Positions 10,748 through 22,527 of a DNA stretch of 64,000 nt are shown one piece after another. The stretch's first letter is position 1; the number at the start of each line of letters is the position of its first letter. A model generated the notes under the pieces. That model was not told the origin of the DNA and ran no database searches. It was given only the letters and a program-made list of their open reading frames with translations. The position numbers and the translations under genes are program-made. This DNA is from Congeria kusceri (taxonomy: Eukaryota > Mollusca > Bivalvia > Myida > Dreissenidae). The stretch spans positions 23,940,727 to 24,004,726 of the forward strand of contig CM051030.1 in the NCBI GenBank assembly GCA_027627225.1, written 5' to 3'.

Positions 10748-11440
10748 ATAATCAACTGGAAAACTTTAAAATCTTCTTGTCCAAAACCAATGGCTCTATT
10801 TAAAATCTTATTGTCCAAAACCATTCGCTGGATTTCAAAATAATTCCACAAAAATGTTCCTTGGGTTACCCTCTACCCAATTTCTTCAAATTATTTTGAT
10901 TTGTAAAAAAACATGGCCTCCAAGGGGCAGGGCAGTTTTCCTCATAAGGCTATAATGAAAACTTTCACAATCTTCTTGTCTGAAACTACTGACTGGATTT
11001 TGAATCATTTTCACTGGAATGTTTGTTAGGTGATCCTCTACCAAATTGTTTTCAAATTATTTTAATTCGTTAAAAAATGGCTGTATGGGGGCAGGGCAGT
11101 TTTACTTAAATGGCTACATTGAAAACTTCGAAAATCAGGAATGTTCCTTTGGTGATCCTCTATCAAATTTCTTTAAATTATTTTGATTCATTTAATACAT
11201 GTACTTGTCATAAAAAAAAGACAAGACAAAAAAAATCACATTATTTAATTCGTCGAAACATGAACTTGTCAGAAAAACAAAAAAACAGAACCAGAACAGA
11301 CAAAAAACTTGTCAGAAATGACTGCTTGGCTTTCAAATTAATTTCACAGAAATATTTCTTTGCTAACCATCTACCAAATTTCTTTACAATATTGACTCAT
11401 TTTAAAACACGAAATTGGGGGGGGGGGTAGTTTTCCTTTA
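10748..11440. repeat. Mollusc-type tandem repeat, unit about 160 bp, decayed
   Basis: Successive units share 'AATCTTCTTGTC.GAAACCA', 'GGATTTCAAAATAATTTCAC', 'ATGTTCCTTGG.TGATCCTCTACC' and 'GGGGGCAGGGCAGTTTTCCTT'. The same unit recurs at 16250-16410, 27300-28450 and 35720-36090. A G-run closes the array near 11420. No coding role. Confidence 0.7.
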
Positions 11441-11960
11441 TTATAAATAAATGTATTATCATAGTTTAATATGGTTTATACGGTATGTGTTTTTAGGTTG
11501 TACGGTAATTTGCCGGCTGAAATTTCCTAAATTTCCTTCTGGAAGTATTGAAGATTTGAAACTAAGTGGTTTGAGAAATCATTCGACTACCAAGCGGGTT
11601 GTAGTACGGACTGAATTTACAGCATGACAAACTATTTCATGTGTATGAGATGTTTATGCAGCTTTCAGTGTGTCCTAGTTTCCCATATAAGGAATGAAGT
11701 GTGGTAGAACTGGTTTTCTGCCGTTTTTCAATTAACTGTCTATGAATTAAAAACATCATTTTTGTTAAAAAATATTTATATTGTTAATCATGTTACATAA
11801 GTATATCTTAGATCTACTATCTAATTATTTACTGTAAAGTTCTGCATACCTTGTAGTGTCGCTAACACCCGGACAAGTAAATTTGTGAAGAATCCTGGTA
11901 TCTATTAAAAAGGGACATAAATCTAAACAATAATAGTTATTACAGTTATTGTGTGCGGAA
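11441..11960. other. Non-coding, nothing recognised
   Basis: AT-rich sequence with no coding signal, located between two repeat arrays. Confidence 0.4.
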
Positions 11961-11984
11961 ATAATTGAAAGGCTTATATAGGCA

Positions 11985-12860
11985 AATGAATGATTGAGGT
12001 TGAAATTTAATGTTGATTGAGATTGAGATTTAGAAATTTTGGAGATTAAGTTTGATGGTTGACGAAGATTGAGATTTAGGATTTTGTTGACATTGAGATT
12101 AAGGATTAACAGAGATTTTAATTTAAGAGTGCTTATGAATTAGGGTTGATTGAGATTTAGGATTATTTGAAATGAAGATTTAATGTTCATGTTCATTGAG
12201 ATTGAGGTATAAGGTTAATGGAGATTGAGATAAAAAGCTGCTTGATATCAATATTTAAGATGGATTAAGATTAATGAGAATTAAGGTTGCTTGAGATCGA
12301 GATTAAAGGTTGATTAAGATTTAAGTCTGCTTTAGATTGAGAATAAAGGCTGGTTGAGATTGATATTTAAAACTGCATGAGACTGAGATTAAAATGTTGA
12401 TTGAGATTGAGATTTAAAGGTGCTTGAGATTGGGATTAAAAGGTTGATTGATATTGAAATTTAAAGCTGCTCAAGATTGAGATTTAAAGCTGCCCGAGAT
12501 TGAGATTTAAAGCTGCTCGAGATTGACATTTAAGACTACATGAGATTGAGATTAAGGCTGATTAAGATTGAGAATTAAGATTGCTTGAGATATAAAGCTG
12601 CATAATATCGATATTTAAGGCTGATTAAGATGGACATTTAAAACCGCTTGAGATTGGGATTAAAGGGTGATGGAGATTGAGTTTTAAAACTGCTTGAAAT
12701 TAAGATTTAAAGCTGCTCGAGATTGAGATATTAGGTTGATTAAGATTGAGAATTAAGGTTGCTTGAGATGAGATTAAATGTTGCTTGAGATTGAGATGAA
12801 AGGTTGCTTGTTGATGAGATTGAAGTTGCTTGAAATTTAGATGTAGGGTTGTTTGAGAGT
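11985..12860. repeat. Degenerate G/A-rich minisatellite, unit about 24-27 bp
   Basis: More than 30 imperfect copies of a unit like GAGATTGAGATTTAAAGCTGCTT in direct orientation. Strand asymmetry is strong: almost no C on the plus strand, purine-rich throughout. Unit length drifts and two subtypes (AAGGTTG and AAAGCTGC endings) intermix. Confidence 0.85.
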
Positions 12861-13549
12861 TTTTCTGATTGCATTACGTTATGACAGACTGTGCGTGAAG
12901 GTAATAGTTTACACAAAAAGTGTATTGACATTGGGGTGATAAATTTGTCATAGGGATAGAAGATTGGAGTGCAAATTTGAAAGAAAACATACTTTATTCA
13001 GAAAAAGGGGATAATTAGTCATTACTTACTGATATTAATGAGGGATTATGGAATCTAGTGACCATGTTTTAAACGCCTAACTTTTTAGCTGGTGACTCGA
13101 ATAGAATGGTACACAAAGTAAAACTATAACCAGTAGTAGGCTAAATTGGGGCGTGATGGCAGCTCTTATATTCCATGTATGTAGGAGACACCAGGAACAA
13201 ATGGGGCACTAAGTGGTGTCACTGAAGGACATTTTTAGCTCAGTACTGAAGCTTTAGGGGCACAATTTCATGATAGAAACGTTCACAGGAATGTACTCTA
13301 TAGAGAATTTTATAGTGACCCTTAAGATGATAGGACAGAGCACCCATTAGGCAGAGGTTATGAACAGGAATCAAGGACTGGCAGGACTATTATTGGCAAT
13401 TCAAACGTTTAACCCAAGAACAGGGGTGAGGTCTATGTACTATGAAGCCAGAAAAACGATTGCCAAGCAGGAGGATGATCTGATTATGCGGTTTAATTTG
13501 AACAAATTGGTAATTTGAATGGATGGAATGATAGCGAGAAGGTGTCTAT
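12861..13549. other. Non-coding, probably the 5' part of the gag relic
   Basis: No intact frame. The position directly upstream of the gag-like stretch at 13550 suggests retroelement origin, but I cannot align it to a domain. Confidence 0.3.
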
Positions 13550-13786
13550 GTGGACCATATTAAGGAAATCTTGAACCAGAGTTACACACCTAGAAAGCAG
13601 GTTTTAGCATACAGATGTGAATTTGGAACTTGGAAAAGATGTAGAAATGAATCAGTTATAGCTTTTGGCAAAGATCTCATGAATTTGGGAAACAATGCTT
13701 TTCCATGGATAGGGCCCCGTGCTTTAAAGACTTGTATAATTGACCAATATATAGAGAATACATGGTTGGTGCCGGGATGGAGATAG
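13550..13786 (+). pseudogene. LTR-retrotransposon gag fragment
   Basis: A 78-codon stretch contains AYRCEFGTWKRCRNESVIAF, FGKDLMNLGNNAFP and RALKTCIIDQYI. This matches the usual Gag pattern of Ty3/Gypsy-like elements (YR.....ESV..FG..L..L...AFP......DQFI.GL). No start is supported. Upstream is frameshifted and downstream is cut by the foldback element at about 13756. Confidence 0.55.
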
Positions 13787-13902
13787 TTTATCCGATGAGT
13801 CTTAGAAAATGAAAATAGGGCGAGCTTAAGCGAGCTCTATTTTTGTTTTCGGGCCGAACTGGATAAACTTTCTCCTTCCCGGTACCTACAGTGTATTCTA
13901 TT
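13756..13902. mobile_element. 147-bp foldback (hairpin) element
   Basis: The two halves, 13756-13828 and 13830-13902, are inverted copies over almost their full length. Outer arm: GAATACA...GGT.CCGGGA.GGAGA.AGTTTATCC. Inner arm: AAAA.AAAATAG.GC(G/T)AGCTT, meeting at a nearly loopless AAGCTT-like centre. There is no reading frame of its own. It lies at the end of the gag fragment. Transcribed RNA would fold into one long imperfect hairpin. Confidence 0.75.
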
Positions 13903-15407
13903 AATCCTGATTTCTATTCAATTAAATTAAAAACACCAAACACTAAAGTTTGAAATTTAAAAAAAATCAAGACGGGCCTCGACCTAATAACTCGCTTGCA
14001 TGAATGCGTACTACCCAGAAAAAGTAGTTCTCTATTTCTTAATCACCTTTTTCACAAAGCAAAAGTAAAATATTAATAAACCTTATTTGCTGATGTCAGT
14101 ACGATGACGTAGTAAATCTGCTTTTGTTTTAAACCAGATTATATTGGTTTTTAAAGATTTAAACTATGTCACACCAACTACGTCATTCATTTTGAGTTGT
14201 AAGTTTACACAATATAGTAAAACTAGAACGCGAGTGTTTTGCAGTTTAAAATACATGAAATCTCAATAAATATTTAGTGTTTCTGTATTTTGGATGGATT
14301 ATATTATGCAATAGCATTCAGATAAAAAGTGCATGGAATATTTGCCTCGAATGGAAACGATGAGATTGATCCCTTTTCAATTTTCTACGATTTACTCGGA
14401 TAGTATTAGTTGTGGGTGGAGGACAGTGTAACTGAAAATGAAATAAATCATAAAATGTTTAGTTATACGTTAAAATTTTGATAACGTTTTCATTTCTTTT
14501 CATCGGAAATTAATATAAAAGGTTATTTCTTTGAGGAATATGCTCTGTTGGTTGACCAAAGAAAGTCTATCCACAAAGAATAACCCGCTTGCATCAGATT
14601 CAAGTGTGTTGAAATGGAATGGAACTGGAAGGAAATTGTTGTTAACAAGTCAAATGGAATGTGAGGACAAACAACTCATTTGTTGTTTAACTCTGTTAAA
14701 CTAGACAACACAAAGTTTGTATCGATGGACAACTCTAAAGTAGACTTTATGCTGTGTCATTCTCGACAATGTTGTTATCCGGCGCGTAGGAATACCTATT
14801 GACGGTATATCACAGTCACGTGATCTACTGCCGGATATCAACAAGTTTATACGGTCACCGCTTTATAAGGTCACTGTTTGGGTAAGTAGCAGGATAAATT
14901 CAGGACTTTAGACGATTTTGATTGACATAAACTTGTTCAATTTACTCCCCTTTTGTTCTTGATGCTGCGAACAGTGCAGCAGTGGAATAATGTGGATTCC
15001 AGGGTTATTTATATTGCTTACTTAAAGACGTACGAGTCCCAGAATTAGGCCACTCTCTTTAGTGACCCAGTTGCATCTCTCAGATCATCTGTTATGCGTA
15101 CCTATGTTCAGTAGAGGACCTGCAGGAAATGTTTAGTTATATTTCGGAAGAGAGATTGCAAAAACGTTTATTGAACCTTAATAAAAAATGTAATAACATC
15201 AACTTTCAGGCATATAGAAAATCTTAAAGCAGAACCTCGCAGAACCTCAGTAACACTAGTTCATGCTTTAATAACAGATACTGCTAAGTATGGTTATTAT
15301 CCTCAAAATCCAAGAGGTAATATATTTGAGGATATAAAAAGCTAATACATGACATTGATAACTACCAAACTAGGTACAATGGTCCTATGTGTCATGATAT
15401 CTGAAAT
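13903..15407. other. Non-coding; retroelement debris likely
   Basis: No intact frame. It lies between two gag-like fragments and probably contains decayed element sequence plus an insertion. One hairpin at 14769-14843 is listed separately. Confidence 0.35.
14769..14843. repeat. Inverted repeat with 14-bp arms
   Basis: Arms TGTTGTTATCCGGC (14770-14783) and GCCGGATATCAACA (14830-14843) are inverted with one mismatch. The loop of about 46 bases contains a smaller palindromic ATACC...GGTAT. Confidence 0.6.
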
Positions 15408-15635
15408 CCAAGACCATATCAGCAGGCTAGTTTTGAGAGAAATTACAGACCTAAATTCCATATACCTGATCATGGTTACATGAGATATATAGTTAATTCA
15501 TATGAAAATTCAAGCCCTCACACGGTTCCTGGAAATTTTGATAATCTTTGTCATAATAACCCGTCATACATTAACAGACCATTTCTTTATAGATACTGTG
15601 AGGGAAATGGTCATGTAGAAAAACGCTGCAAGTAA
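15408..15635 (+). pseudogene. Gag C-terminus relic with decayed zinc knuckle
   Basis: A 75-codon open stretch, rich in Tyr, Asn, Pro and Arg, ends YRYCEGNGHVEKRCK and then a stop. This fits a retroviral-type CCHC knuckle (Cx2Cx4Hx4C) except that the first Cys is Tyr (TAT for TGT). It probably comes from the same element as 13550-13786, separated by about 1.6 kb of inserted or decayed DNA. The RT part is not seen. Confidence 0.55.
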
Positions 15636-16504
15636 AGAACCAGGAAATATTATGTTCTGATTGGTAAAGATCGAGACTGATTTACTAGTCAAAGAATCTC
15701 TAAGGCAATATAACCAAGAAGTTATTATTGTAGAAATCAACTGCTTAATGTAATATGATGCCACTAAGAATGTTGATAATGTAGCTGACTGTACACTTAA
15801 AGGGATTAATAGAAAATAAACTAGTATAATAGGAAGTGATAAAGATAATTTTGTCAGCCAAAATGATAAAGAGGTGGTAGTTCATGGTTTTGAACAAACC
15901 TGTACGAGTTCTAACGAGTATTTATATTTTTAGTTCTGGTTAAGAATGTTCTTACCAACAGATGGGAGTTTTTGCGAGTTGGTGGATGCGTTTGGTTTGG
16001 AACCATTCCACTATGCGGAGTCATCCACTCTGTTTGAAGGACGATGAGCCATGCATCCCTTGACGCTGTGGGAGGCACCAGCACATATTCATTTTGAATT
16101 GATATGTCTCTTGTGAAATTAAATACCCCGCTTGTTGGCACACCTATCTTGTGTTGTGTATTTCATGAAAGCTGATGGTTAGATAATAAATAATTTATGT
16201 TTGGCATAAATGAAATGAGATAGAAAACATAATTATGGCTATATTGCAAACTTTGAAAATCTTCTTGTTTATTGTTTTGTTAGTTGATGATTAACGCCAA
16301 GGTGCAGGGCAGTTTTCCTTACATTGAAAACTTTGAAAATCTTCTTGTCTATATAACCACTAGCTGGATATTTAAATAAGTTCACAGACATGTTTCTTTG
16401 ATGACTGCCAATTTCCCTCATACTTTTTGTTTCGCTTATACACGATGTCTCTCGGTTGTTAATCGTTATTAACCTTTCTTCAAACATGTTATAACATGCT
16501 CTTA
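15636..16504. other. Non-coding; contains one decayed about-160-bp repeat unit
   Basis: 16250-16410 resembles the unit of the 10748-11440 array (AAAATCTTCTTGTCTAT..AACCACT, TTCACAGACATGTTTCTTTG). The rest shows nothing I recognise. Confidence 0.4.
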
Positions 16505-16507
16505 TTT

Positions 16508-16938
16508 TTAGCTTCACTTTTCACCAAATAGTTCGAGCTATACTACTCACCATTCGGAGGCGTCTGCGTAATGTTCTGGTTAAGGTTTGCGTGCACCAAG
16601 TACATATCTCTGTAAATATTACATATATTCAATTGAAACTTCACACATGTGTTCGGGGTCGTTATTATAACTCTGACCTGCAACAGAGCAGAATTATTCC
16701 CCTTTTTGTACTTAAAAAATCAGGTATAAATTAGCTTGCAAGAGTTTAATATCTTTTTATCTGCGACAGATATTCAATTGAAACATGCCTTCAATGTCAT
16801 TATATAAGGTCACTGGCCAAGGCACTTAACTGTGACCAGCATTTTAGCAGACTTATGCCCCTTTTTTGTAGTGATAGAGGCCAATTATTCTGGCAAGCTG
16901 TTGAATAGTTGAGCTGGCTGTCCTAAGACAGCTCTTGT
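16508..16938 (+). mobile_element. HINE/pearl-like repeat element, short copy
   Basis: The 5' end is AGCTTCACTTTTC. The 3' end is GAATAGTTGAGCT (inverted relative to the start, imperfect), then the hairpin GCTGTCCTAAGACAGC at 16917-16932, then TCTTGT. Internally there are units with 'CATATCTCT.TAA.TACTACAGATATTCAATTGAAACTTCACACATG'. It belongs to the same family as 43096-44726. Confidence 0.6.
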
Positions 16939-16944
16939 AATTCA

Positions 16945-17930
16945 GGTAAAAGTTTGCTTGCAACAACTCCATATCTCTAGAACTACTACAGATATTCAAT
17001 TGAAACTTCACACACGTGTTCTGGATCATTATGTGAGGTCAATGACCAAGGCCCATTACTCTGATCAAGGTCAAAAGTCAAATTCAAGAAATCAATCCTA
17101 AACCATTTGTCCGGAGCATATCTTTGCCCAGCATGGATGGATTTTCAAATAACTTGGCAGAAGTGACAATTATAGTGAGGCGGAGTGTCATGCATAAGAA
17201 CCAGATCCCTCGATCCATAATCAAGGTCACAATTCAAGGTCAAGCGTCAAATTTAAGAAATCAATCGTAAATATTTTGTCTGGAACATATCTTTGTCCAG
17301 CATGGATGGATTTTCAAATAACCTGGCAGAAGTGACAAGCATGCTGAGTCGGAGTGTCGTGCCCAAGAACTAAGTCCCTAGAGCCAAGGTCAAGGTCACA
17401 ATTGAAGCTCAAACTTCAAATTTTAGAAATCAATCCATAACACTTTGTCTGGAGCATATCTTTGTCCAGCATGGATTGATTTTCAAATAACATGGCAGAA
17501 GTGACAAGCATGGTGAGACGATCTGTCCGGAACAAGAACAAGGTCCCTAGGTCCAAGGTCAAGGTCACAATACAAGGTCAAATTTAAGAAATCAATCCTA
17601 AACACTTTGTCTGGAGCATATCTTTGTCCAGCATGGATGGATTTTCAAATAACTTCGCAGAAGTGACAAGCATGGTGAGGCGGAGTGTCATGTGCAAGAA
17701 TCAGGTCCCTAGGTCCAAGGTCAAGGTCACGATTTAAGGTCAAAAGTCAAATATTAAAATCAATTCTTAACGCTTAATCTAGAGCATATCTTCGTGCAGC
17801 ATAGATGGATTTTCAAATAACTTGGCAGAAGTGACAAACATGGTGAGATGTAGTTGAGTCGCCCGCAAGAACCAGGTTCCTAGATCCTAGGTCAAGGTCA
17901 CAATTCAAGGTCAAAAGCGTAGTGGTAGCG
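16945..17930. repeat. Tandem array, unit about 155-165 bp, about 5-6 copies
   Basis: Units share 'CTTTGTCTGGAGCATATCTTT', 'GTCCAGCATGGATGGATTTT', 'CAAATAACTTGGCAGAAGTG', 'ACAAGCATGGTGAGGCGGAG' and 'CCAAGGTCAAGGTCACAATT'. It forms the internal repeat body of a mollusc interspersed element. Confidence 0.8.
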
Positions 17931-18760
17931 TCAACGTTTTGTTTCCGCTCTCTAACTTGAGAATGAATTGAGCTTTTGTGATGAAACTTCATACATAGCT
18001 ACCTTAGTGCAAGACTTCGCTTTGAATTTCATATGGGATGGGTGGGGTCGAGGTCACTGTTACTAAAAATAAAAACGGTTTATGCTCATTAACTTGAGAA
18101 CGCATTGAGATATTTTAATGAAACTGAATCCATAGATACCTAATATTGAGAACTAGATTGGGCTTGTATATGGTGTTAGTGGGGTCAAGGTCAAAGTCAC
18201 TGTTACTAAAAATAGGAAACGGTTTCTGCTCAATAACTTGAGAAGGCATTGAGATATTTTAATGACACTAAATTCATAGATATTTTTTATTGAGAAGCTT
18301 TGGATTGCTTATGGGTTGGGTGGGGTCAAGGTCAAGGTCACTGTTACTAAAAATTGAAAAACATTTTCCCCTCATAAACTTGAGAAGGAATTGAGATATT
18401 TGAATTAAACGTCATTCATAGATACCTTATATTGAGACCTCGCTTGGGATTGCGTATATGGTGGATGGGGTCAAAGTCAGTGTTAATAAAAATAAAAATA
18501 AATTGGTTTCAGCTCAATAGTTTGAGAACACATGGAGATATTTTAATGAAACTTCATACATAGATATCTTATATCTAGACCTCCTTGGGATTGCATGTGG
18601 GGTGGATGGGGTCAAGATCACCGTTACTAAAAATAGACCAACAAGTTTCTGCTCAATAGCTTGAGAATACATTGAGATATTTTAATGAAACTTTATATGT
18701 AGATACCTTATATCTAGACCTCACTTGGGATTGCATATGGGCGTATGTTTGTGACAATGG
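17931..18760. repeat. Tandem array, unit about 125 bp, about 7 copies
   Basis: Units share 'CTCAATAACTTGAGAA', 'TTGAGATATTTTAATGAAAC', 'CATAGATACCTTATATTGAG', 'GGATTGCATATGGGGTGG' and 'GGTCAAGGTCACTGTTACTA'. The same unit occurs inside the elements at 22528-23281 and 43436-44319. Confidence 0.8.
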
Positions 18761-18807
18761 CACTCTTGTTTGTTGTGATAAAGGCCAATAACTCTGACAG
18801 AGTGGTT

Positions 18808-18845
18808 GAATAGTTGTGTGCGCTGTCCTAAGACAGCTGTTGTTA
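18808..18845 (+). repeat. 3' terminus of a HINE-like element (hairpin + CTGTTGT)
   Basis: GAATAGTTGTGTGC is followed by the hairpin GCTGTCCTAAGACAGC (18822-18837) and TGTTGT. A second such terminus (ACCCATTTTGGCCCTGTTGT) follows at about 18887-18906. Confidence 0.6.
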
Positions 18846-19127
18846 CAATTCATTATGATCCATTACTCCCTGGTAAGTGACCCAGACCCATTTTGGCCCT
18901 GTTGTTAGTATTATTAATGTGCCTGTTGTGTTGACCACATCAGATATTTATGTTGACTATATATACACGGTCATAACACCTTTACATCTTATTATTGATT
19001 ATTATATATTAGACACATAACATGATGTCAATTGACAATACTTATATTGACAATTGTTGACTGTGTATGGACTGATTGAAAATTCTGCAGAGAATAGTTT
19101 TATCAAAATTGATTTAATTAATTTCAG

Positions 19128-19484
19128 TCGCCCAGGAAGTGACTCTGTCTGGGAATGGCACGTCTACGTCAGGAACCGCTATGGCTCAGGGGAGTGCACT
19201 CGCCTTGATGTGTACTACATTACAGGATGCTATTGCCTTTAGATGGCATAGAAATACGAGCTTAGGGTTAAATCAACAGTTTACAATGGACCTCAATTCG
19301 TCTGGTACATGTAAGTTTGAGGGAACCATACCAGCAGGACTCACATGTTCCTGTATCACTGCCCGTAAATATACGTGTACCATTCAGGCGATACAGTCTG
19401 ATGAACATGGCGATACCTGGAAATGTGAGGCATTTATAGGCATGGTATTCATTTCCAGCAACACAGTGCAGATTACAGTTCTAT
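19128..19484 (+). CDS. Ig-domain exon (Ig1, V-like) of an IgSF receptor
   Basis: The acceptor ATTTCAG ends at 19127 and the donor is TAT|GTAAGT after 19484; the exon is phase 1 to phase 1, 357 nt. It encodes one Ig domain: Cys in ALALMCTT, Trp in FRWHRN, and a DTWKC end-strand motif, plus several extra Cys (CKF, CSC, YTC) that may form further disulfides. The phase and the closing VL pattern match the Ig exons from 38662 onwards, so it is probably an upstream exon of that gene, spliced over a 19.2-kb intron. It might instead belong to a neighbouring IgSF gene. No signal-peptide exon was found upstream. Confidence 0.75.
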
Positions 19485-19526
19485 GTAAGTTCTAGGTTAG
19501 TTGCCAATAATTAGTGTTTTGTTAGT

Positions 19527-19550
19527 GCCCCCACCATTAATGATGGGGGC
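19527..19550. repeat. Near-perfect 24-bp hairpin at a repeat-element edge
   Basis: GCCCCCACCATTAATGATGGGGGC is almost perfectly self-complementary. The following CATATAGTGTTGACCCTGTCTG continues as typical mollusc-repeat 5' sequence, so this is probably the start of the element holding the array below. Confidence 0.65.
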
Positions 19551-19985
19551 ATATAGTGTTGACCCTGTCTGTGTGTACATATGTATGTATGAACGTATGT
19601 ATTCATGTATGTACGTATGTTCGGATTCTTGTCCAGAGCATAATTTTGTCCAGCATGGAAGGATTTTCAAATAACAGAAGTGTTAAGACAGTGTCGCACG
19701 CAATAACCAGGGCCTACTAATTTAAAACAACCTTAAGTTACGAGCTAAGATGATCCCTTCAGGTCGATTTATGGTGTCATTACGTTGGCGTTACACCGCT
19801 TACTCGAATTTTAACAACATTGGTGACCGGTAAATGCAAACCTGCCTCACCTTGTTGCTAATTGGTTGTAAAATGAAGCCTTGCCAAGAATGGAAACTTG
19901 TTCTTAGTGTTGAGTGTTGTGTTGACTAAATTGGCATAAAACTGGCTAGTTTGTCAGACATTGGATAAAAGTTTTTTGACAGGTT
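19551..19985. other. Repeat-derived, no gene
   Basis: TATG-rich microsatellite-like sequence (19575-19622), then a fragment of the 'CCAGCATGGAAGGATTTTCA' unit seen at 17 kb, then unrecognised sequence. Confidence 0.4.
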
Positions 19986-19989
19986 TTGT

Positions 19990-21640
19990 TATTATCTCCT
20001 CTGAAACCACAAGGACCAGAGGTTTCATGTTTGGTATGTAACATCCTATAGTTGTCCTCTACAAGAATTATTCAATTTATTCCCCTGGGGTCAAAACTGG
20101 CCACGCCCCTGGTGTCACATGGTATATATAGAATATATAGCAGAATGACTTTTAAAATCTTATGCACTGAAACCGCAAGGCGCAGAGGTTTCATATTTGG
20201 TATGTAACATCCTATAGTGGTCTTCTACAAAGATTGTTCAAATTATGCCATTGGGGTCAAAACTGGGCACGACCCTGGGGTCACATCTTTTATATAGAAG
20301 ATATAGCAAAATGACTTTAAAAGTCTTCTTCTCTGAAACCGCAAGGCCCAGAGGTTTCATGTTTGGTATGTAACATCCTTTAGTGGTCCCTTACATATTT
20401 TGTTCTAATTATTCCCATGGGGTCAAAGCGGGCTACGCCCAGGGGGTCACATGTTTTATATAGAATATATAGCAAAATGACTTTAGAAAATAATCTGCTC
20501 TGAAACTGCAAGGCCCAGAGGTTTAATATTTGGTATGTAACATCCTTGAATGGTCCTTAACAAAGTTGTTCAAATTATGGCCCTGGAATCAAAACGGGCC
20601 ACTTTACGGGGCTCACATAGTTTATATAGAATATATTGCAAAATGACTTTAAAAATCTTCTCCTCTAAAACCGCAAGGCTCAGAGCTTTGATATTTGGTA
20701 TGTAACATCCTATAGTGGTCCTCTAAAAAGAATGTTCAAATTATGCCCCTGGGGTCAAAACTGGTCACGGCCCGGAGGTCACATGGTTTATATAGAATAT
20801 ATAGCAAAATGACTTTAAAAATCTTCTCCTCTGAAACCACAAGGCCCAGAGGTTTCATATTTGGTATGTTACATCGTTTAGTCGTCCTTTACAAATTTTG
20901 TTCTAATTATTCCCCTGGGGTCAAAGCGAGTTACGCCCCTGGGGTCACATGGTTTAGGTAGAATATATAGCAAAATGACTTTAAAATATTCTCCTCTGAC
21001 ACCACAAGGCCCAAAGATTTCATATTTGATATGTCACATCTTTTAGTGGTCCTCTTCAAAGATTGTTCAAATGATGCCTCTTGGGTCAAAACTGGCCACG
21101 CCCCTGGGGTCAGATGGTTTATATAAACTTAAATAGCAAAATGTCTTAAATTTTTTCTCTGAAACCTCAAGGCCCAGAGGTTTCAGATTTGGTATGTGAC
21201 ATCCTATAGTGGTCCTCTACAAATATTGTTCAGATGATTCCCCTGGGGTGAAACCTGGCTATGCCCCGGGGTCACCTGATTTATATAGACTTACATAGCA
21301 AAATGAATTAAAAATCTTCTCCTCAGAAAATGCACGGCCCAGGACTTTCTTATTTGGTAAGTAACATCATATAGTAGTTTTTTTCAAAGACTGTTCAAAT
21401 TATGCCCCTGGATTCAAAACTGCTCATGTCCCGGGGGTCACATGGTTTATATCAACGTTAATAGCAAAATGTTTTTAAATTCTTCTGCTCTGACACTGCA
21501 AGGCCCAGAGGTTTCGTATTTGGTATGTATCATCCTCAAATTGTCCTCTGCAAATTATGCCCCATGGGTCAAAACTCACCACACCCCAGGGGTCACATGG
21601 TTTATATAGATTTAAATCGCAAAATGACTTTAGGGGGTAT
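19990..21640. repeat. Tandem array, unit about 166 bp, about 10 copies
   Basis: Units share 'GAAACCGCAAGGCCCAGAGG', 'TTTCATATTTGGTATGTAAC', 'ATCCTATAGTGGTCCTCTAC', 'TTCAAATTATGCCCCTGGGG', 'GGGGTCACATGGTTTATATA' and 'ATATAGCAAAATGACTTTAA'. Starts fall near 20002, 20168, 20335, 20503, 20668, 20832, 20998, 21161, 21324 and 21491. The same family occurs at 25655-27080 and as a fragment at 49535-49740. Confidence 0.9.
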
Positions 21641-22525
21641 GTACGATCTTATCAAATTTCGATAAAAAAAATATGAAAGTGAACCGATAAAATTGTGATG
21701 AATAAAGAATTAGAATAAAAGTTCTGAAGAACTTGTATTAAAAAATCTTCGAAATTAGAGCTTTAAGCCGCTAAAATACTTTCCTTATTGCAGTTGAAAA
21801 CCCATTCATATACATTAGGCATGTGCACTATTGGGAAAACCCCAATATCCATTGTAAGTTGACTTAAGACATTGACAGAGCCTATATTTACAAGACAGCT
21901 GTAATCATAATCAAAGAATGCATTTACCGTGAAAATGTCTATACTTAACGGGATTTTGAGTGGTGGTTTAAAATAGAGGGTCCACCATCCGCAATGATCA
22001 GACTGATATGAATACATTATTGTATTAATATTACAATACAATTTACTAATGCATCTTTGTATTGTTTCACACATGATTTAGTAACCTGTTCGACAATTTT
22101 GTCAGTAAAAACACGTCTTTGCAGTCCTTTAGTTAATGCAATAATTCCATTACAGTGTTGTAGACTCGATCTATAAAGCGTTTAGTAATGTGGTTTGGGC
22201 CTCACTATGGACGGTTCACTGCGTATAGCACATGCTAAATTTCATTGACTATGTGGATGTTCTAAATGGTATTCAAGCGATGTTTCACCCACAAATACGA
22301 TTAAACGTGTTGGTATCGGCATGGCGCTAGAAATAAATTTGTCGTTATAAAGAATTATATTGAACAAGGCTTTGATAGTATTGCAAGCAATACAGGAGTC
22401 CCCTAGCGGTGAAAACCCCTACTAATTAAGCATTGTGTAATACCGTCAAATCGCCCTTTATCTGTAGATGTACAAAGTTTCATATTCAAATCCCATTTGT
22501 CACTGCAGTATTAAGTTGTTGTATT
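21641..22525. other. Non-coding, nothing recognised
   Basis: No convincing coding stretch. The minus-strand open stretch 22074-21763 has no domain resemblance or splice context. Confidence 0.4.
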
Positions 22526-22527
22526 TT

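Noticed and set aside
19990..21640. CRISPR-like array because of regular about-166-bp spacing
   Set aside because: Repeats are contiguous along the whole unit, with no short identical repeat and unique spacers; eukaryotic context with satellite-type element bodies.
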